A program made the position numbers and the translations under genes. The notes under the pieces were generated by a model. It had not been told where the DNA came from. It ran no database searches and saw nothing but the letters and a program-made list of their open reading frames with translations. Below are positions 9,507 through 18,239 of a stretch of DNA of 64,000 bases, piece by piece; positions within the stretch are counted from its first letter, which is position 1, and the number at the start of each line of letters is the position of its first letter. The stretch lies in the NCBI GenBank assembly GCA_039916305.1, contig JBDSLR010000036.1:98288-162287 (forward strand), given 5' to 3'. The stretch is from JACMLD01 sp039916305. Lineage in GTDB: Bacteria > Bacteroidota > Bacteroidia > Chitinophagales > Chitinophagaceae.

Positions 9507-10517
9507 ATGAAACCTATAGCAGATACATTTCCTTTACTTACGCAGGCGCCAAAGCAGATTGTAATTACCATGCACCAGAAACCCGATCCTGATGCCATGG
9601 GTTCTTCGCTGGGGCTCTTTCATTTTTTAAGCTCCCTGGGCCATTCGGTAACCGTGATTTCGCCCACTAACTGGGCCAGTTTTCTTAACTGGATGCCGGG
9701 CTGCAACAAGGTGGTGGATTACGATTACCGCCGTGCCGAAGCAGAAGCCATTCTAAAGAAAGCAGACTGGCTTTACTGCCTGGATTTTAATACCCTTCCC
9801 CGCACAAAAAATATGGCGCCCGTAATACAGGCCCTGGATTGCGTAAAAATTCTTATCGACCACCACCAGCAACCAGAAGAAACGGCTTTTACATACGGTA
9901 TCAGCAATACTGCAAAAAGTTCTACCTCAGAAATGGTGTACGATTATATAGTAGAAAGTGGCCACCGCAATGCTGTTGACCTGCCGATAGCAGAATGCCT
10001 GTATGCCGGTGTAATTGGCGACACAGGCTCCTTTCGTTTTCCGGCTGCATCTGCAGGAGTGCATACCATGGTGGCACATTTAAAAGAAACGGGTTTAAAC
10101 CATACGCAGGTACATGAAAATATCTACGATAATTTTTTAGAAAACCGCCTGCGCTTTACGGGGATGGTATTACTGCACCGCATGGAAGTAATGTATGAAT
10201 ACAATACTGCGCTGATTGCAATTGCAAAAAATGATCTACTGAAGTTTGATATAAAAACCGGTGATACAGAAGGACTGGTTAATTACCCCTTAACCATACA
10301 GGGTATAAAATTTGCGGCCATCGTAATTGACCGCGATGAAGAACGCAAATGGAGCTTTCGCAGCAAAGGCGCTTTTGATACCAATACATTTGCGCGAACT
10401 TATTTTAGCGGTGGAGGCCATTACAACGCTTCGGGCGGCAAAAGCAGTGATTCGCTTGAGAAAACGATCCAAAAATTTAAACAATCAATCAAGGAAAACG
10501 CATCTTTATTACAATAA
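9507..10517 (+). CDS. nrnA: DHH/DHHA1 phosphoesterase, NrnA-type oligoribonuclease/pAp phosphatase
   Basis: 336 aa. NrnA degrades short RNA oligomers and dephosphorylates 3'-phosphoadenosine 5'-phosphate. The DHH domain shows HQKPDPDAMGSS (23-34) and LIDHHQ (DHH at 118-120); the DHHA1 substrate-binding domain ends in GGGHYNASGG (302-311). Both metal-site motifs are intact. The following FKBP gene starts 9 bp downstream, so the two are likely co-transcribed. Confidence 0.85.
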   Translation: MKPIADTFPLLTQAPKQIVITMHQKPDPDAMGSSLGLFHFLSSLGHSVTVISPTNWASFLNWMPGCNKVVDYDYRRAEAEAILKKADWLYCLDFNTLPRTKNMAPVIQALDCVKILIDHHQQPEETAFTYGISNTAKSSTSEMVYDYIVESGHRNAVDLPIAECLYAGVIGDTGSFRFPAASAGVHTMVAHLKETGLNHTQVHENIYDNFLENRLRFTGMVLLHRMEVMYEYNTALIAIAKNDLLKFDIKTGDTEGLVNYPLTIQGIKFAAIVIDRDEERKWSFRSKGAFDTNTFARTYFSGGGHYNASGGKSSDSLEKTIQKFKQSIKENASLLQ

Positions 10518-10526
10518 CAAACAATC

Positions 10527-11567
10527 ATGAAAAAACAACCAGTTTATTTTTTAGTGTTCATGACGGTAGCGGCAATGGCCTTTACTTCATGTAAAAACAA
10601 TGTGGATTACAAGAAGACGAAGAGTGGTATCATGTACAAGATCTTCAGTGACAGCAAAGACTCTGTTGTTAAACAGGGAAACATCATGAAGATCAATTAC
10701 ACCATTAAAATAGGCAGTTCTGATTCTGTATTACAGACATCTTACGGTAAAGCGCCTCTTTTTATGCCTGTAGAAGGTACGGTGCCGGCTGATGCTTACT
10801 CACCACTGGAAGTATTCAATATGTTACGTAAGGGAGACAGCGCTGAAATCATACAATTGGTAGATACATTGCTGAAGAAAAACCCGGGCGGACAAATGCC
10901 TCCTTTCTTTAAGAAAGGCGACAAGCTGATTACGCTTGTTAAAGTACTCAATGTGTTCAGTTCTCAGGAACTGGCTGGCAAAGACCGTGAAGTAGAAGCG
11001 GAGAAAGAAAAAGTACGCATGGAGAAGGAAGTAGAGCAGGACCTGGTGAAAGCCAATGCTGATATGGCTGCCTACCTGGCCAGGAAAAATATTACTACTG
11101 CGGTGAAAGCCGGCAAAGGAACCTATGTTGAAGTAAAAAATCCCGGAACCGGCATGCAGGCAGATGCGGGTAAATTTGTAACGGTAAGGTATGAGGGCAA
11201 AACACTGGATGATGGAAAAGTATTTCAATCAACCATGGATCCTAAATCACAGCCATTTACTTTTAAAGTAGGTATAGGTGGTGCCATACCAGGCTGGGAC
11301 GAGGCATTGCCGTTATTCAAAAAAGGCGGCAAGGGTACATTGTACATCCCTGGGCCACTGGCTTACGGAAAAAACCCGCCACAGGGCTCAGCATTCAAAC
11401 CAAATGCAGCGCTGATATTTGATATTGATGTAGTTGATGTAAGTGACACCCAACCAGCGCAGCCACAGCAACAGCAATTACCTCCGGAAATGAGGGAGCA
11501 GATGGAAAGACAAATGCGTGAACAGCAGCAGCAACAGCAACAACAACAGAAGAAGCCAGGTAATTAA
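10527..11567 (+). CDS. FKBP-type peptidyl-prolyl isomerase lipoprotein with Gln-rich tail
   Basis: 346 aa. A lipoprotein signal is present (MAFTSC, lipobox Cys near 21), so the protein should sit in the outer membrane facing the periplasm and help protein folding. The canonical FKBP domain spans about 212-305, with GWDEALPLFKKGGKGTLYIP and PLAYG. Residues about 30-140 look like a degenerate FKBP-like module (early GKAPLFMPVEG segment, Leu/Lys-rich end), a fused arrangement known in Bacteroidetes. A coiled, Lys/Glu-rich linker joins them. The C-terminus is a Gln-rich tail encoded by CAG/CAA repeats. Follows nrnA by 9 bp. Confidence 0.85.
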   Translation: MKKQPVYFLVFMTVAAMAFTSCKNNVDYKKTKSGIMYKIFSDSKDSVVKQGNIMKINYTIKIGSSDSVLQTSYGKAPLFMPVEGTVPADAYSPLEVFNMLRKGDSAEIIQLVDTLLKKNPGGQMPPFFKKGDKLITLVKVLNVFSSQELAGKDREVEAEKEKVRMEKEVEQDLVKANADMAAYLARKNITTAVKAGKGTYVEVKNPGTGMQADAGKFVTVRYEGKTLDDGKVFQSTMDPKSQPFTFKVGIGGAIPGWDEALPLFKKGGKGTLYIPGPLAYGKNPPQGSAFKPNAALIFDIDVVDVSDTQPAQPQQQQLPPEMREQMERQMREQQQQQQQQQKKPGN

Positions 11568-11632
11568 TTGCTGATTTCTTAGTGGTAAAATGTTGCGGAT
11601 TTTTTTGATGAAACATGCGTAACAAATTATAA

Positions 11633-11679
11633 GTTATAAAAAAAGGAACATACCCCGGGCGTGTTCCTTTTTTTATAAC
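11633..11679. terminator. bidirectional terminator between FKBP gene and folP
   Basis: A perfect 18-bp inverted repeat (11633-11650 and 11662-11679) with an 11-nt loop. The A-rich outer part makes a U-run on either strand, so it can end both the plus-strand FKBP transcript and the minus-strand folP transcript. Confidence 0.85.
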
Positions 11680-11771
11680 TATTGCTGGTACCGCAGCTGC
11701 AGGATTTGAGTGGATTCTTTCATTATGGTATGCGTATAGATCCTAATAGCCGCAATTTCAGCATTGCCAAT

Positions 11772-12602
11772 TCACGCATCCTGGTAAGCACAAAAAAGTG
11801 TCACAGCTTCCACCGCCTCTTTTACATCATGTACGCGCAGGATAGCCGCGCCATTGTGCAACGCTAATGTGTTCAATACGGAAGTACCGTTTAATGCGTC
11901 AGTGGCGGTTACCCCCAACGTTTTGTATATGGTGCCCTTGCGTGAAAGTCCGGCCAGTATAGGTTTGCCCAGTATCTTTAACAACGCTAAGTCTTTCAGC
12001 AGTCTGAAATTCTGTTCAATGGTTTTGGCAAATCCAAACCCGGGATCGATAATTACATCATGGATACCGGCTTTTTTACAGGCATCAAGTTTATGGATAA
12101 AATAATCAATTACTTCTTTTGCTACGTCGTCATACACGGAGTGCTGCTGCATAGTTTGCGGGGTGCCTTTCATATGCATGCACACATATGGCACCTTCAG
12201 ACCACCCACCGTTGAAAGCATCGCACTGTCCATTTCTCCGCCACTGATATCATTGACCATGGAAGCGCCGGCAGCAACAGCTGCTGCTGCAACGTTTGCA
12301 TGAAATGTATCTACTGCAATAACGGCTTCGGGTAACTGCTGATGAATGGCGGCAATGGGCCCAATAATTCTTTCTAATTCTTCCGATTCGCTTACTGCAT
12401 CGCTGCCGGGCCGGGTGCTTTGGCCGCCAATATCCAGTATAGCCGCGCCATCGCGCAGCATTTGTGCTGCCTTTTGCACAATAAGATCTGTTTCCTGCAG
12501 CCGGCTTCCTTCATAAAATGAATCCGGCGTGGCATTTATAATGCCCATAACCAGTGGCCGGCTGGCGGTTATCACGCGTCCCTTACAATTCAGTGTAAAC
12601 AT
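11772..12602 (-). CDS. folP: dihydropteroate synthase
   Basis: 276 aa cytoplasmic enzyme joining 4-aminobenzoate to the pterin pyrophosphate in folate synthesis; the target of sulfonamides. The pterin-site signatures GIINATPDSF (20-29) and DIGGQSTRPG (57-66) are intact, as are the later DVIIDPGFGFAKT and GLSRKGTIY segments. Divergent from the DUF1599 gene with 59 bp between starts, an arrangement seen in many Bacteroidetes. Confidence 0.95.
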   Translation of the reverse strand: MFTLNCKGRVITASRPLVMGIINATPDSFYEGSRLQETDLIVQKAAQMLRDGAAILDIGGQSTRPGSDAVSESEELERIIGPIAAIHQQLPEAVIAVDTFHANVAAAAVAAGASMVNDISGGEMDSAMLSTVGGLKVPYVCMHMKGTPQTMQQHSVYDDVAKEVIDYFIHKLDACKKAGIHDVIIDPGFGFAKTIEQNFRLLKDLALLKILGKPILAGLSRKGTIYKTLGVTATDALNGTSVLNTLALHNGAAILRVHDVKEAVEAVTLFCAYQDA

Positions 12603-12616
12603 TGGCCTTATATTGT

Positions 12617-12624
12617 TATTTTTG
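12617..12624 (+). promoter_or_regulatory. predicted -7 box of the DUF1599 gene (TATTTTTG)
   Basis: An exact TAnnTTTG match, 37 bp before the DUF1599 start, in the folP/DUF1599 divergent gap. No well-placed -33 element was recognised. Confidence 0.4.
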
Positions 12625-12661
12625 AACGCTAAAGTTGAGGAATAATTTTCATTTATAACAG

Positions 12662-13207
12662 ATGAGTAACACCAATCAGCAGTATGATGCGGTTATTGAG
12701 GGCTGCCTCGATATTTTTACCAAGAAAACGACAGACTATGGCACTTCCTGGCGGGTGCTGCGGACCATATCCATCGTTGACCAGATTTTTATCAAGGCCA
12801 AACGCATTCGCACCATACAGGAAAACCGCTTACAGAAGATTGGTGATGACATCGCTTCCGAATTCAGGGGCATTTTGAATTATGCCATCATCGGCATTGT
12901 GCAATTATCTTTTTCAAAAGATGCAGCAGAAGAAATCCCGTTGGAGAAAGCCACCGCGCTATACAGTGAACAGGTTGCTAAAGCAAAAGCCCTTATGCTG
13001 GACAAAAACCACGATTACGGTGAAGCGTGGCGGGATATGAGCCAGGAAAGTTTTACTGACCTGATCTTGTCAAAGTTGCTGCGTATTAAACAGATTATTG
13101 GCAATGAAGGAAAGACCATCATCAGCGAAGGCATTGATGCCAACTATTATGATATTATTAATTACGCTGCATTTGCGCTGATATTGATAGCGGAGGGGAA
13201 GCAGTGA
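12662..13207 (+). CDS. DUF1599 domain-containing protein
   Basis: 181 aa with an internal duplication: the segment around DYGTSW (Asp25-Trp30) recurs as DYGEAW (Asp118 onward), each followed by a helical stretch with LLRIKQI-like sequence. This is the tandem DUF1599 arrangement, related to nucleotide-modification-associated proteins; no biochemical role is established that I know. In Bacteroidetes it sits next to folP and a DoxX-type membrane gene, as here, which suggests co-selection but not a defined pathway. Confidence 0.85.
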   Translation: MSNTNQQYDAVIEGCLDIFTKKTTDYGTSWRVLRTISIVDQIFIKAKRIRTIQENRLQKIGDDIASEFRGILNYAIIGIVQLSFSKDAAEEIPLEKATALYSEQVAKAKALMLDKNHDYGEAWRDMSQESFTDLILSKLLRIKQIIGNEGKTIISEGIDANYYDIINYAAFALILIAEGKQ

Positions 13208-13285
13208 GAAGATACCTGATTTTGAAATTTTTAATTGTGGGATTTTTTTTAAATTTTTGTTTGAACAAATCATAACCCAGCGAAT

Positions 13286-13304
13286 AGCCAGGCTGGCTTT
13301 TTTT
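13286..13304 (+). terminator. weak terminator-like hairpin after the DUF1599 gene
   Basis: AGCCA-GGC-TGGCT (13286-13298) followed by seven T. The stem is only 5 bp, so the call is weak; position, 80 bp after the stop codon, is suitable. Confidence 0.4.
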
Positions 13305-13452
13305 CGCAATAGTATGGATAAATTGTTGATTTTTGGATTCATCTATCTTGAGATTTTTTTCGGAAATATTTTTTAAATAAATCTCAAATTGCCGCCATCA
13401 CGCAATTACAAAATATTCATTAGCGCTATTCATATTTAAACCACTGGTTAAC

Positions 13453-14574
13453 ATGAAACAACTGCTCAATATCGCAAGACTTATCGTTGGGGTCTTATTT
13501 ATTTTCTCAGGCCTGGTAAAAGCCAATGATCCTTTGGGACTCAGCTATAAAATGCAGGAATTTTTTGAAGTGTGGGGATTGAGCTCCCTGGATTATTTTT
13601 CCCTTTCTTTTTCCATACTCATGATTGCATTCGAGATCATAGCAGGTGTGGCCGTGCTGTTGGGCTGGCGCATGAAATTATTCAGCTGGTTGCTTTTGCT
13701 GCTTATCATTTTCTTTACTTTTCTCACCGGTTATGCAGTTTTGTCGGGCAAAATAAGAACCTGCGGCTGCTTTGGCGATTGCATTCCGCTGACAGCAGAA
13801 CAATCTTTTGCCAAGGATTTGGTATTAACGGCACTGATAGTTTTCATTTTTATTTTCCGTAACCAGGTAACGCCATTGTTTGCACCTAAAACCAGTGGCA
13901 GGTTGCTGGCGCTCACCGTTTTATTTTCTTTTGCTTTACAGGGCTATGTTTTTAAACACTTACCCATTGTGGACTGTCTGCCTTATAAAGTGGGTAAGAA
14001 TATACAGCAGCAAATGAAAGTACCTGCTGGGGCAATTCCGGATAGTACAGTGATAACATTTGTATACAATAAGCAAAACAAGGAAGTAGAATTTACCTCA
14101 GATAATTTTCCGGAAGATTTTGACGATTCCCTTTACAAGTTTGTAAAACGTTATGATAAACTGGTGCGCAAGGGAAATGCAGAACCATCCATCAAAGATT
14201 TTGTGCTCACCAGTCTTGCCGGCACAGACAGCACGGCTGCTATACTGGAGCAAAAAGGATCATCGCTTTTTCTTTTTGTAAAAGATGCCATGAATCCCGA
14301 TTACGAAAAAAAGGAAAACGGTCAGCTGCGGCAGATTGCCGCCTACGCCAGGCAAAAGCAGATGCCGCTGTATCTAATTACCAATACCAGGGAGGTCATT
14401 AATTCCTATGCCACAGCCACAAAAGATTCAGTCACAACTTTTATGTGCGACGCGGTGGCTATTAAAACGGCAGCACGTGCCAACCCTACTTTGTACCTGA
14501 TAAATGACGGCAATATAAAGGGCAAATGGGCTTTTGCTGACTTTGGTAAGGCGTATAAGCAGCTACAAAAATAA
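13453..14574 (+). CDS. BT_3928-like DoxX/MauE-type membrane protein with thioredoxin-like C-terminus
   Basis: 373 aa. Residues 1-170 form a DoxX/MauE-like membrane domain (four segments) with the cysteine cluster CGCFGDC (Cys104, Cys106, Cys110) between segments, typical of membrane redox partners. Residues about 190-373 are a soluble domain; the segment with SSLFLFVKDAMNPDY and the late PTLYLINDGNIKGKW resembles a thioredoxin-like fold without an obvious CXXC. It matches the Bacteroidetes family I know as BT_3928. Probably an inner-membrane thiol/disulfide carrier; the exact role is unknown. Neighbouring DUF1599 and folP are the usual company. Confidence 0.75.
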   Translation: MKQLLNIARLIVGVLFIFSGLVKANDPLGLSYKMQEFFEVWGLSSLDYFSLSFSILMIAFEIIAGVAVLLGWRMKLFSWLLLLLIIFFTFLTGYAVLSGKIRTCGCFGDCIPLTAEQSFAKDLVLTALIVFIFIFRNQVTPLFAPKTSGRLLALTVLFSFALQGYVFKHLPIVDCLPYKVGKNIQQQMKVPAGAIPDSTVITFVYNKQNKEVEFTSDNFPEDFDDSLYKFVKRYDKLVRKGNAEPSIKDFVLTSLAGTDSTAAILEQKGSSLFLFVKDAMNPDYEKKENGQLRQIAAYARQKQMPLYLITNTREVINSYATATKDSVTTFMCDAVAIKTAARANPTLYLINDGNIKGKWAFADFGKAYKQLQK

Positions 14575-14744
14575 GGGCTGATTCCTGGTATTGAGATGTC
14601 TGATTTCTTTTGTGGCAAATCGCGGATTGTTTTTTATCTTTCTGAAATACGAAATATTAGCATTGGCTAATTTGCTGATGTCAGCTTTTTTAATTGCAAT
14701 GCAGGATTAATATTTGCTTATCCCGGTAGGTGGTGACACCGATT

Positions 14745-14839
14745 AGTGGAATTGGGCTAAAGCCAGAAAATGGTTTTCATTAACCCAGGGCTTAAGCCCT
14801 GAATGATAACGGATCAAAACGGACTTTGGCCCACTGCAG
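14745..14839. repeat. REP-like palindromic intergenic element
   Basis: In the 345-bp gap 14575-14919. A perfect 16-bp palindrome CAGGGCTTAAGCCCTG (14786-14801) lies inside an imperfect outer inverted repeat: AGTGG..GGGCTAAAGCC at the left, GGACTTTGGCCCACT at the right. This is the build of REP-type elements mobilised by RAYT (Y1) transposases. The rest of the gap shows no gene. Confidence 0.5.
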
Positions 14840-14919
14840 ATATGCAGGCAGTTACCCACTGTAAGTAATGAAAGGCACGAACGATATATCCACCGTCAAA
14901 AAATAAGAAATCAGCCATC

Positions 14920-15969
14920 TTGCTACATTACATTAAAAGAAAACTTTTATACGGACTACTCGTCATGGCAGGAGTGGTGGTGCTGGTATTTTTTCTATTC
15001 CAGGGTTTTGGCGATCCGTCCAGGTTAATTATGGGCCAGCGGGCAGATGCTGCCACCCAGGATAATATCCGCAAAGAATTATATCTTGATCAACCTAAGT
15101 GGAAGCAGTTCCTCTTTTACCTCAATGATGTTTCTCCTGTCAGTATTTATTCAAAAGAAACAATCGCCCAAAAAAAATTGAACGGTTTTTTTATTGGAGG
15201 CAATACAAAGCTGGCATTTAAAACACCCTATTTACGCCGTTCTTACCAGACAAAAAAAGAAGTATGGGTCATTTTAATGGAAGCCCTGCCCGGCACCTTA
15301 CTGCTGGCCATTGCGGCCATGGCCTTTGCGGTGGTATTGGGGGTGGCGCTGGGCGTACTGGCTGCCGTTAAAAAAGGTACCTGGGTAGATACTTCTTCTA
15401 TTTTTGCCGGCATCATCGGCATTTCGGCCCCTTCTTTTTTTATGGGAATTATTATAGCATATGTCTTTGGCTTCCTGTTAAGCCGCTATACCGGTTTGCA
15501 CATGGCCGGCAGCTGGTTCGACCTCGATGAAATAAGTGGGGAGCGCCATATTACACTTAGCAATTTAATTTTGCCCGCAATTACCCTGGGTATCCGGCCG
15601 TTGGCTATCATTAGTCAGCTGACCCGCAGCACCATGCTGGATACGCTAAGCCAGGATTATATACGTACCGCGTATGCGAAAGGCCTAAGCAAAAGGACGG
15701 TCATCTGGAAACATGCGTTGCGCAATGCACTGAATCCAGTAATTACAGCCATTACCGGATGGTTTGCAGAATTGCTGGCAGGCGCGTTTTTTGTAGAATA
15801 TATTTTCGGGTGGAAGGGTATTGGGAAGATAACGGTAGATGCCCTGGAGAAACTTGACTTTCCCGTGGTGATGGGCTCAGTACTGGTGTCTTCCGCGTTT
15901 TTTATTTTTATCAATATACTGGCCGATCTGCTGTATGGCGTAATTGACCCCAGGATAAGATTGCACTAA
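14920..15969 (+). CDS. ABC transporter permease, DppB/OppB type
   Basis: 349 aa inner-membrane permease of the peptide/nickel ABC importer class. The N-terminal membrane segment KLLYGLLVMAGVVVLVFFLFQ and QRADAATQDNIRKELYLDQP loop match DppB, the EAA loop AKGLSKRTVIWKHALRNAL lies at about 252-270, and the C-terminus YGVIDPRIRLH is typical. The start is TTG; it gives the expected N-terminus. No DppC, ATPase or binding protein is nearby, so its partners must be elsewhere. A periplasmic insertion (about 70-105) is longer than in E. coli DppB. Confidence 0.85.
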   Translation: MLHYIKRKLLYGLLVMAGVVVLVFFLFQGFGDPSRLIMGQRADAATQDNIRKELYLDQPKWKQFLFYLNDVSPVSIYSKETIAQKKLNGFFIGGNTKLAFKTPYLRRSYQTKKEVWVILMEALPGTLLLAIAAMAFAVVLGVALGVLAAVKKGTWVDTSSIFAGIIGISAPSFFMGIIIAYVFGFLLSRYTGLHMAGSWFDLDEISGERHITLSNLILPAITLGIRPLAIISQLTRSTMLDTLSQDYIRTAYAKGLSKRTVIWKHALRNALNPVITAITGWFAELLAGAFFVEYIFGWKGIGKITVDALEKLDFPVVMGSVLVSSAFFIFINILADLLYGVIDPRIRLH

Positions 15970-16041
15970 TGTTCAGTTTGAAGAAACTTATTGACAACCG
16001 GAATTTCAGCAGGCCATCAGGTAAATGGCCGCTACGCTGAA

Positions 16042-16323
16042 CTAATTAATAATTACTTCTTTTATTACATTCTCACGCAGGGCTTCATTAACCCGTAACA
16101 TGATGTTTTCTTTTTGGAAAAGCAGTTCCTGTTTCAGCGGGGCCACTTTAGTGCTGATGTATAACTTACTGCCATAAATTTTAATGCTGTCGGTGTAGCG
16201 GGCAATTGTTTTGCCCATCAATTGCTCCCACAGGTCGGTAATCTGCATGGCCTGTATATCTCCGTGCAGCCTGCTGTTCCGCAGGAATTTTTGCATAGCA
16301 TCGCCAATAGAATATTCACCCAT
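16042..16323 (-). CDS. DUF721 (DciA-like) domain protein
   Basis: 93 aa when started at the ATG at 16323 (MGEYSIGDAMQKFL); the longer frame from 16404 adds a Gln/Pro-rich stretch unlike the family. The segment WEQLMGKTIARYTDSIKIYGSKLYI and the final helix are DUF721-like; DciA proteins of this family load the replicative helicase in many bacteria. It lies downstream of recF on the same strand (158 bp), a conserved Bacteroidetes neighbourhood for DNA replication and repair. Confidence 0.75.
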   Translation of the reverse strand: MGEYSIGDAMQKFLRNSRLHGDIQAMQITDLWEQLMGKTIARYTDSIKIYGSKLYISTKVAPLKQELLFQKENIMLRVNEALRENVIKEVIIN

Positions 16324-16481
16324 AAGAGCGGCTAAAGTACAAAGATTTACTGATTTGGTGATTTCTGGATATTGAGATTGCTGCGGCCCGGTGAAAACTA
16401 GCAACAGGCAATTTTAAATAGCTTAACAATTACCTGTTGCTGCGCTGGTCAGGGAAAAATTACCCGCCAATGGCCAACAGC

Positions 16482-17585
16482 TTACCGCGGCAGGCTCAGA
16501 TCAATTAACTGGAAAACTTCCCCCAAATCTGCCAATGCTTTTTTAAGCCGGTCTTTGTGCGTATCTGTAATAAATACCTGGCCGCTATTCTTCACACAAA
16601 CCCAGCTAAGCAGGTTGTGCATACGCTGTTCGTCCAGTTTCTCAAACACATCGTCCAGCAATAAAAAGGGGGGAAAGCCTTTGGTGTCTTTCAGTATTTG
16701 AAATTCGGCCAGTTTTAACGCAAACAGTAAACTTTTACGCTGGCCCTGTGAGGCAATGGCCTTAAAAGGCTGTGCTTTTAACGTAAGGGTGAGATCGTCG
16801 CGGTGGATACCCTGGGTAGTCCGCTGCAGCATCAGATCTTTATCGCGGCACTGTTTCAGCAAAGTTGCAAAAGACGATTGCAGCAAACTACTTTCATATA
16901 CTATGTCTACCTCCTCCTGCACACCTGCTATCTGCTCATAAAAAGACTGTACAAGGGGCACCAGTTGCGCAAGAAAGCGCTTGCGTTGGTCAAAAACATA
17001 ATTACCATGGGTGATGAGCTGGCCATCGTACACGTCCAGCAGCTGGTGATCAGCACCTGCACCCTGCAAACCCTTCAGGTAACCATTGCGCTGCTGCAGG
17101 ATTTTATTATAACTCATCAGCTGTTGCAGGTATTGCGCATCCAGCTGGCAAAGTAATGCGTCCGTAAAACGGCGCCGTTCTTCACTGGCACCCGTGATCA
17201 TCTCCACGTCGTCTGGCGCAATAAATACACAGGGAAATTTTCCGATATGCTGGGCAAACTTTTCATAGACCTCGCCATTCAGTAAAAATTCCTTTCGCCC
17301 GGTCTCCCGCAAAATGCAAATAGCTTCTGATTCATGCTCAGTTGCTACAGAAGATCCGGTGCTCAATTTGCCGGCGATCCTGAATCCTTGTGCGCCATTA
17401 AATACATGCTGTGCACCGGTTTTACCAAAATAACTTTTTGTAAAGCATAAATAATGAATCGCATCCAGCAGGTTGGTCTTGCCCACACCATTACCACCGC
17501 AAATGCCTACTATACGTGCCGTAAACGCAAAAGAAGCCTGCGGATAATTTTTGAATTGCAGAAGGGAAATAGAATGAAGAAGAAT
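16482..17585 (-). CDS. recF: DNA replication/repair protein RecF; start codon appears to be ATT
   Basis: SMC-like ATPase that helps load RecA at ssDNA gaps. Walker A GGNGVGKTN, the QGQRKSLLFALKLAEF signature and LLLDDVFEKLDEQR (Walker B/D-loop) are present. The first ATG/GTG/TTG in frame is the GTG inside the P-loop (17486), which would delete beta strand 1. Translation upstream reads ILLHSISLLQFKNYPQASF then FTARIVGICGGNG, the expected RecF N-terminus, running back to a TAG at 17667-17669 with no ATG, GTG or TTG. The best placed initiator is ATT at 17585, giving 367 aa, the normal RecF length. The gene itself is certain; the start is inferred. Confidence 0.85.
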   Translation of the reverse strand: MLLHSISLLQFKNYPQASFAFTARIVGICGGNGVGKTNLLDAIHYLCFTKSYFGKTGAQHVFNGAQGFRIAGKLSTGSSVATEHESEAICILRETGRKEFLLNGEVYEKFAQHIGKFPCVFIAPDDVEMITGASEERRRFTDALLCQLDAQYLQQLMSYNKILQQRNGYLKGLQGAGADHQLLDVYDGQLITHGNYVFDQRKRFLAQLVPLVQSFYEQIAGVQEEVDIVYESSLLQSSFATLLKQCRDKDLMLQRTTQGIHRDDLTLTLKAQPFKAIASQGQRKSLLFALKLAEFQILKDTKGFPPFLLLDDVFEKLDEQRMHNLLSWVCVKNSGQVFITDTHKDRLKKALADLGEVFQLIDLSLPR

Positions 17586-17705
17586 TACTGTAAAATTTAA
17601 ATTGTAAATGTTGAATACGCCTGCCCCGCAAAAGTAGGCAGGATATACTGCAAAATAGTCATTTGACTAGTCCTGGCAAATGCAAAACAACATCTAAAAT
17701 GTTTT

Positions 17706-17945
17706 TTAGTAATTCTCCTCCATAAATAAGGTCTGATCGCTAAGAAAAGCCATGCACTCAGCGTCATTCATTTTATTAATGATGCGGTTGTAGGTAATAT
17801 GCGCCGCTGACTGCAGTTTATCCATTTCTTTAACCGTGTTGGTAATGCGGATTTTGAAATCAGTAATTATTTCAGCGTCATTTTTCAGAAAGTTGTTGAT
17901 GTCCGTGAAGAGGCCCATCGCATTGCTGTGGAGATTTGTAAGCAT
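17706..17945 (-). CDS. small hypothetical protein upstream of recF
   Basis: 79 aa, unrecognised. It is mostly helical with heptad-like spacing (INNFLKNDAEIITDFKIRITNTV), acidic near the C-terminus, with no signal peptide or membrane segment. A shorter start at Met10 (17918) is possible. It lies 120 bp upstream of recF on the same strand and could be a leader gene of that unit. Only the open frame and plausible composition support it. Confidence 0.35.
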   Translation of the reverse strand: MLTNLHSNAMGLFTDINNFLKNDAEIITDFKIRITNTVKEMDKLQSAAHITYNRIINKMNDAECMAFLSDQTLFMEENY

Positions 17946-18221
17946 GTGTCAATCGTTTGAAATATTACTCCAAAAAATATGCCCGTGGTTACAAAGGGGG
18001 ATAAATTTTAGCGTGTAGAAAAGAATACACGGCGCGCATAAACATTGTGGATTTTTACCAATTTGGGTCAATTGTTATTCGCCCCATATTCCCCGTTGGG
18101 GAACATCCTTCCAGCCTTACGGTTTGCGGGAGGAACAGCATGGAAAACAGCATTTGTAAGCATATAAACGACTGGTAATAAAAGAAGTAAAAACTACTAA
18201 CTACGAATAATAAACTTTCTT

Positions 18222-18229
18222 ATCTTCGC
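18222..18229 (+). promoter_or_regulatory. predicted -7 box of pdhA (TATCTTCG)
   Basis: TATCTTCG ends 10 bp before the TTG start, the same TTCG variant and the same distance as before nrnA. It suggests a nearly leaderless mRNA. Confidence 0.4.
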
Positions 18230-18239
18230 CACCTTAAAA

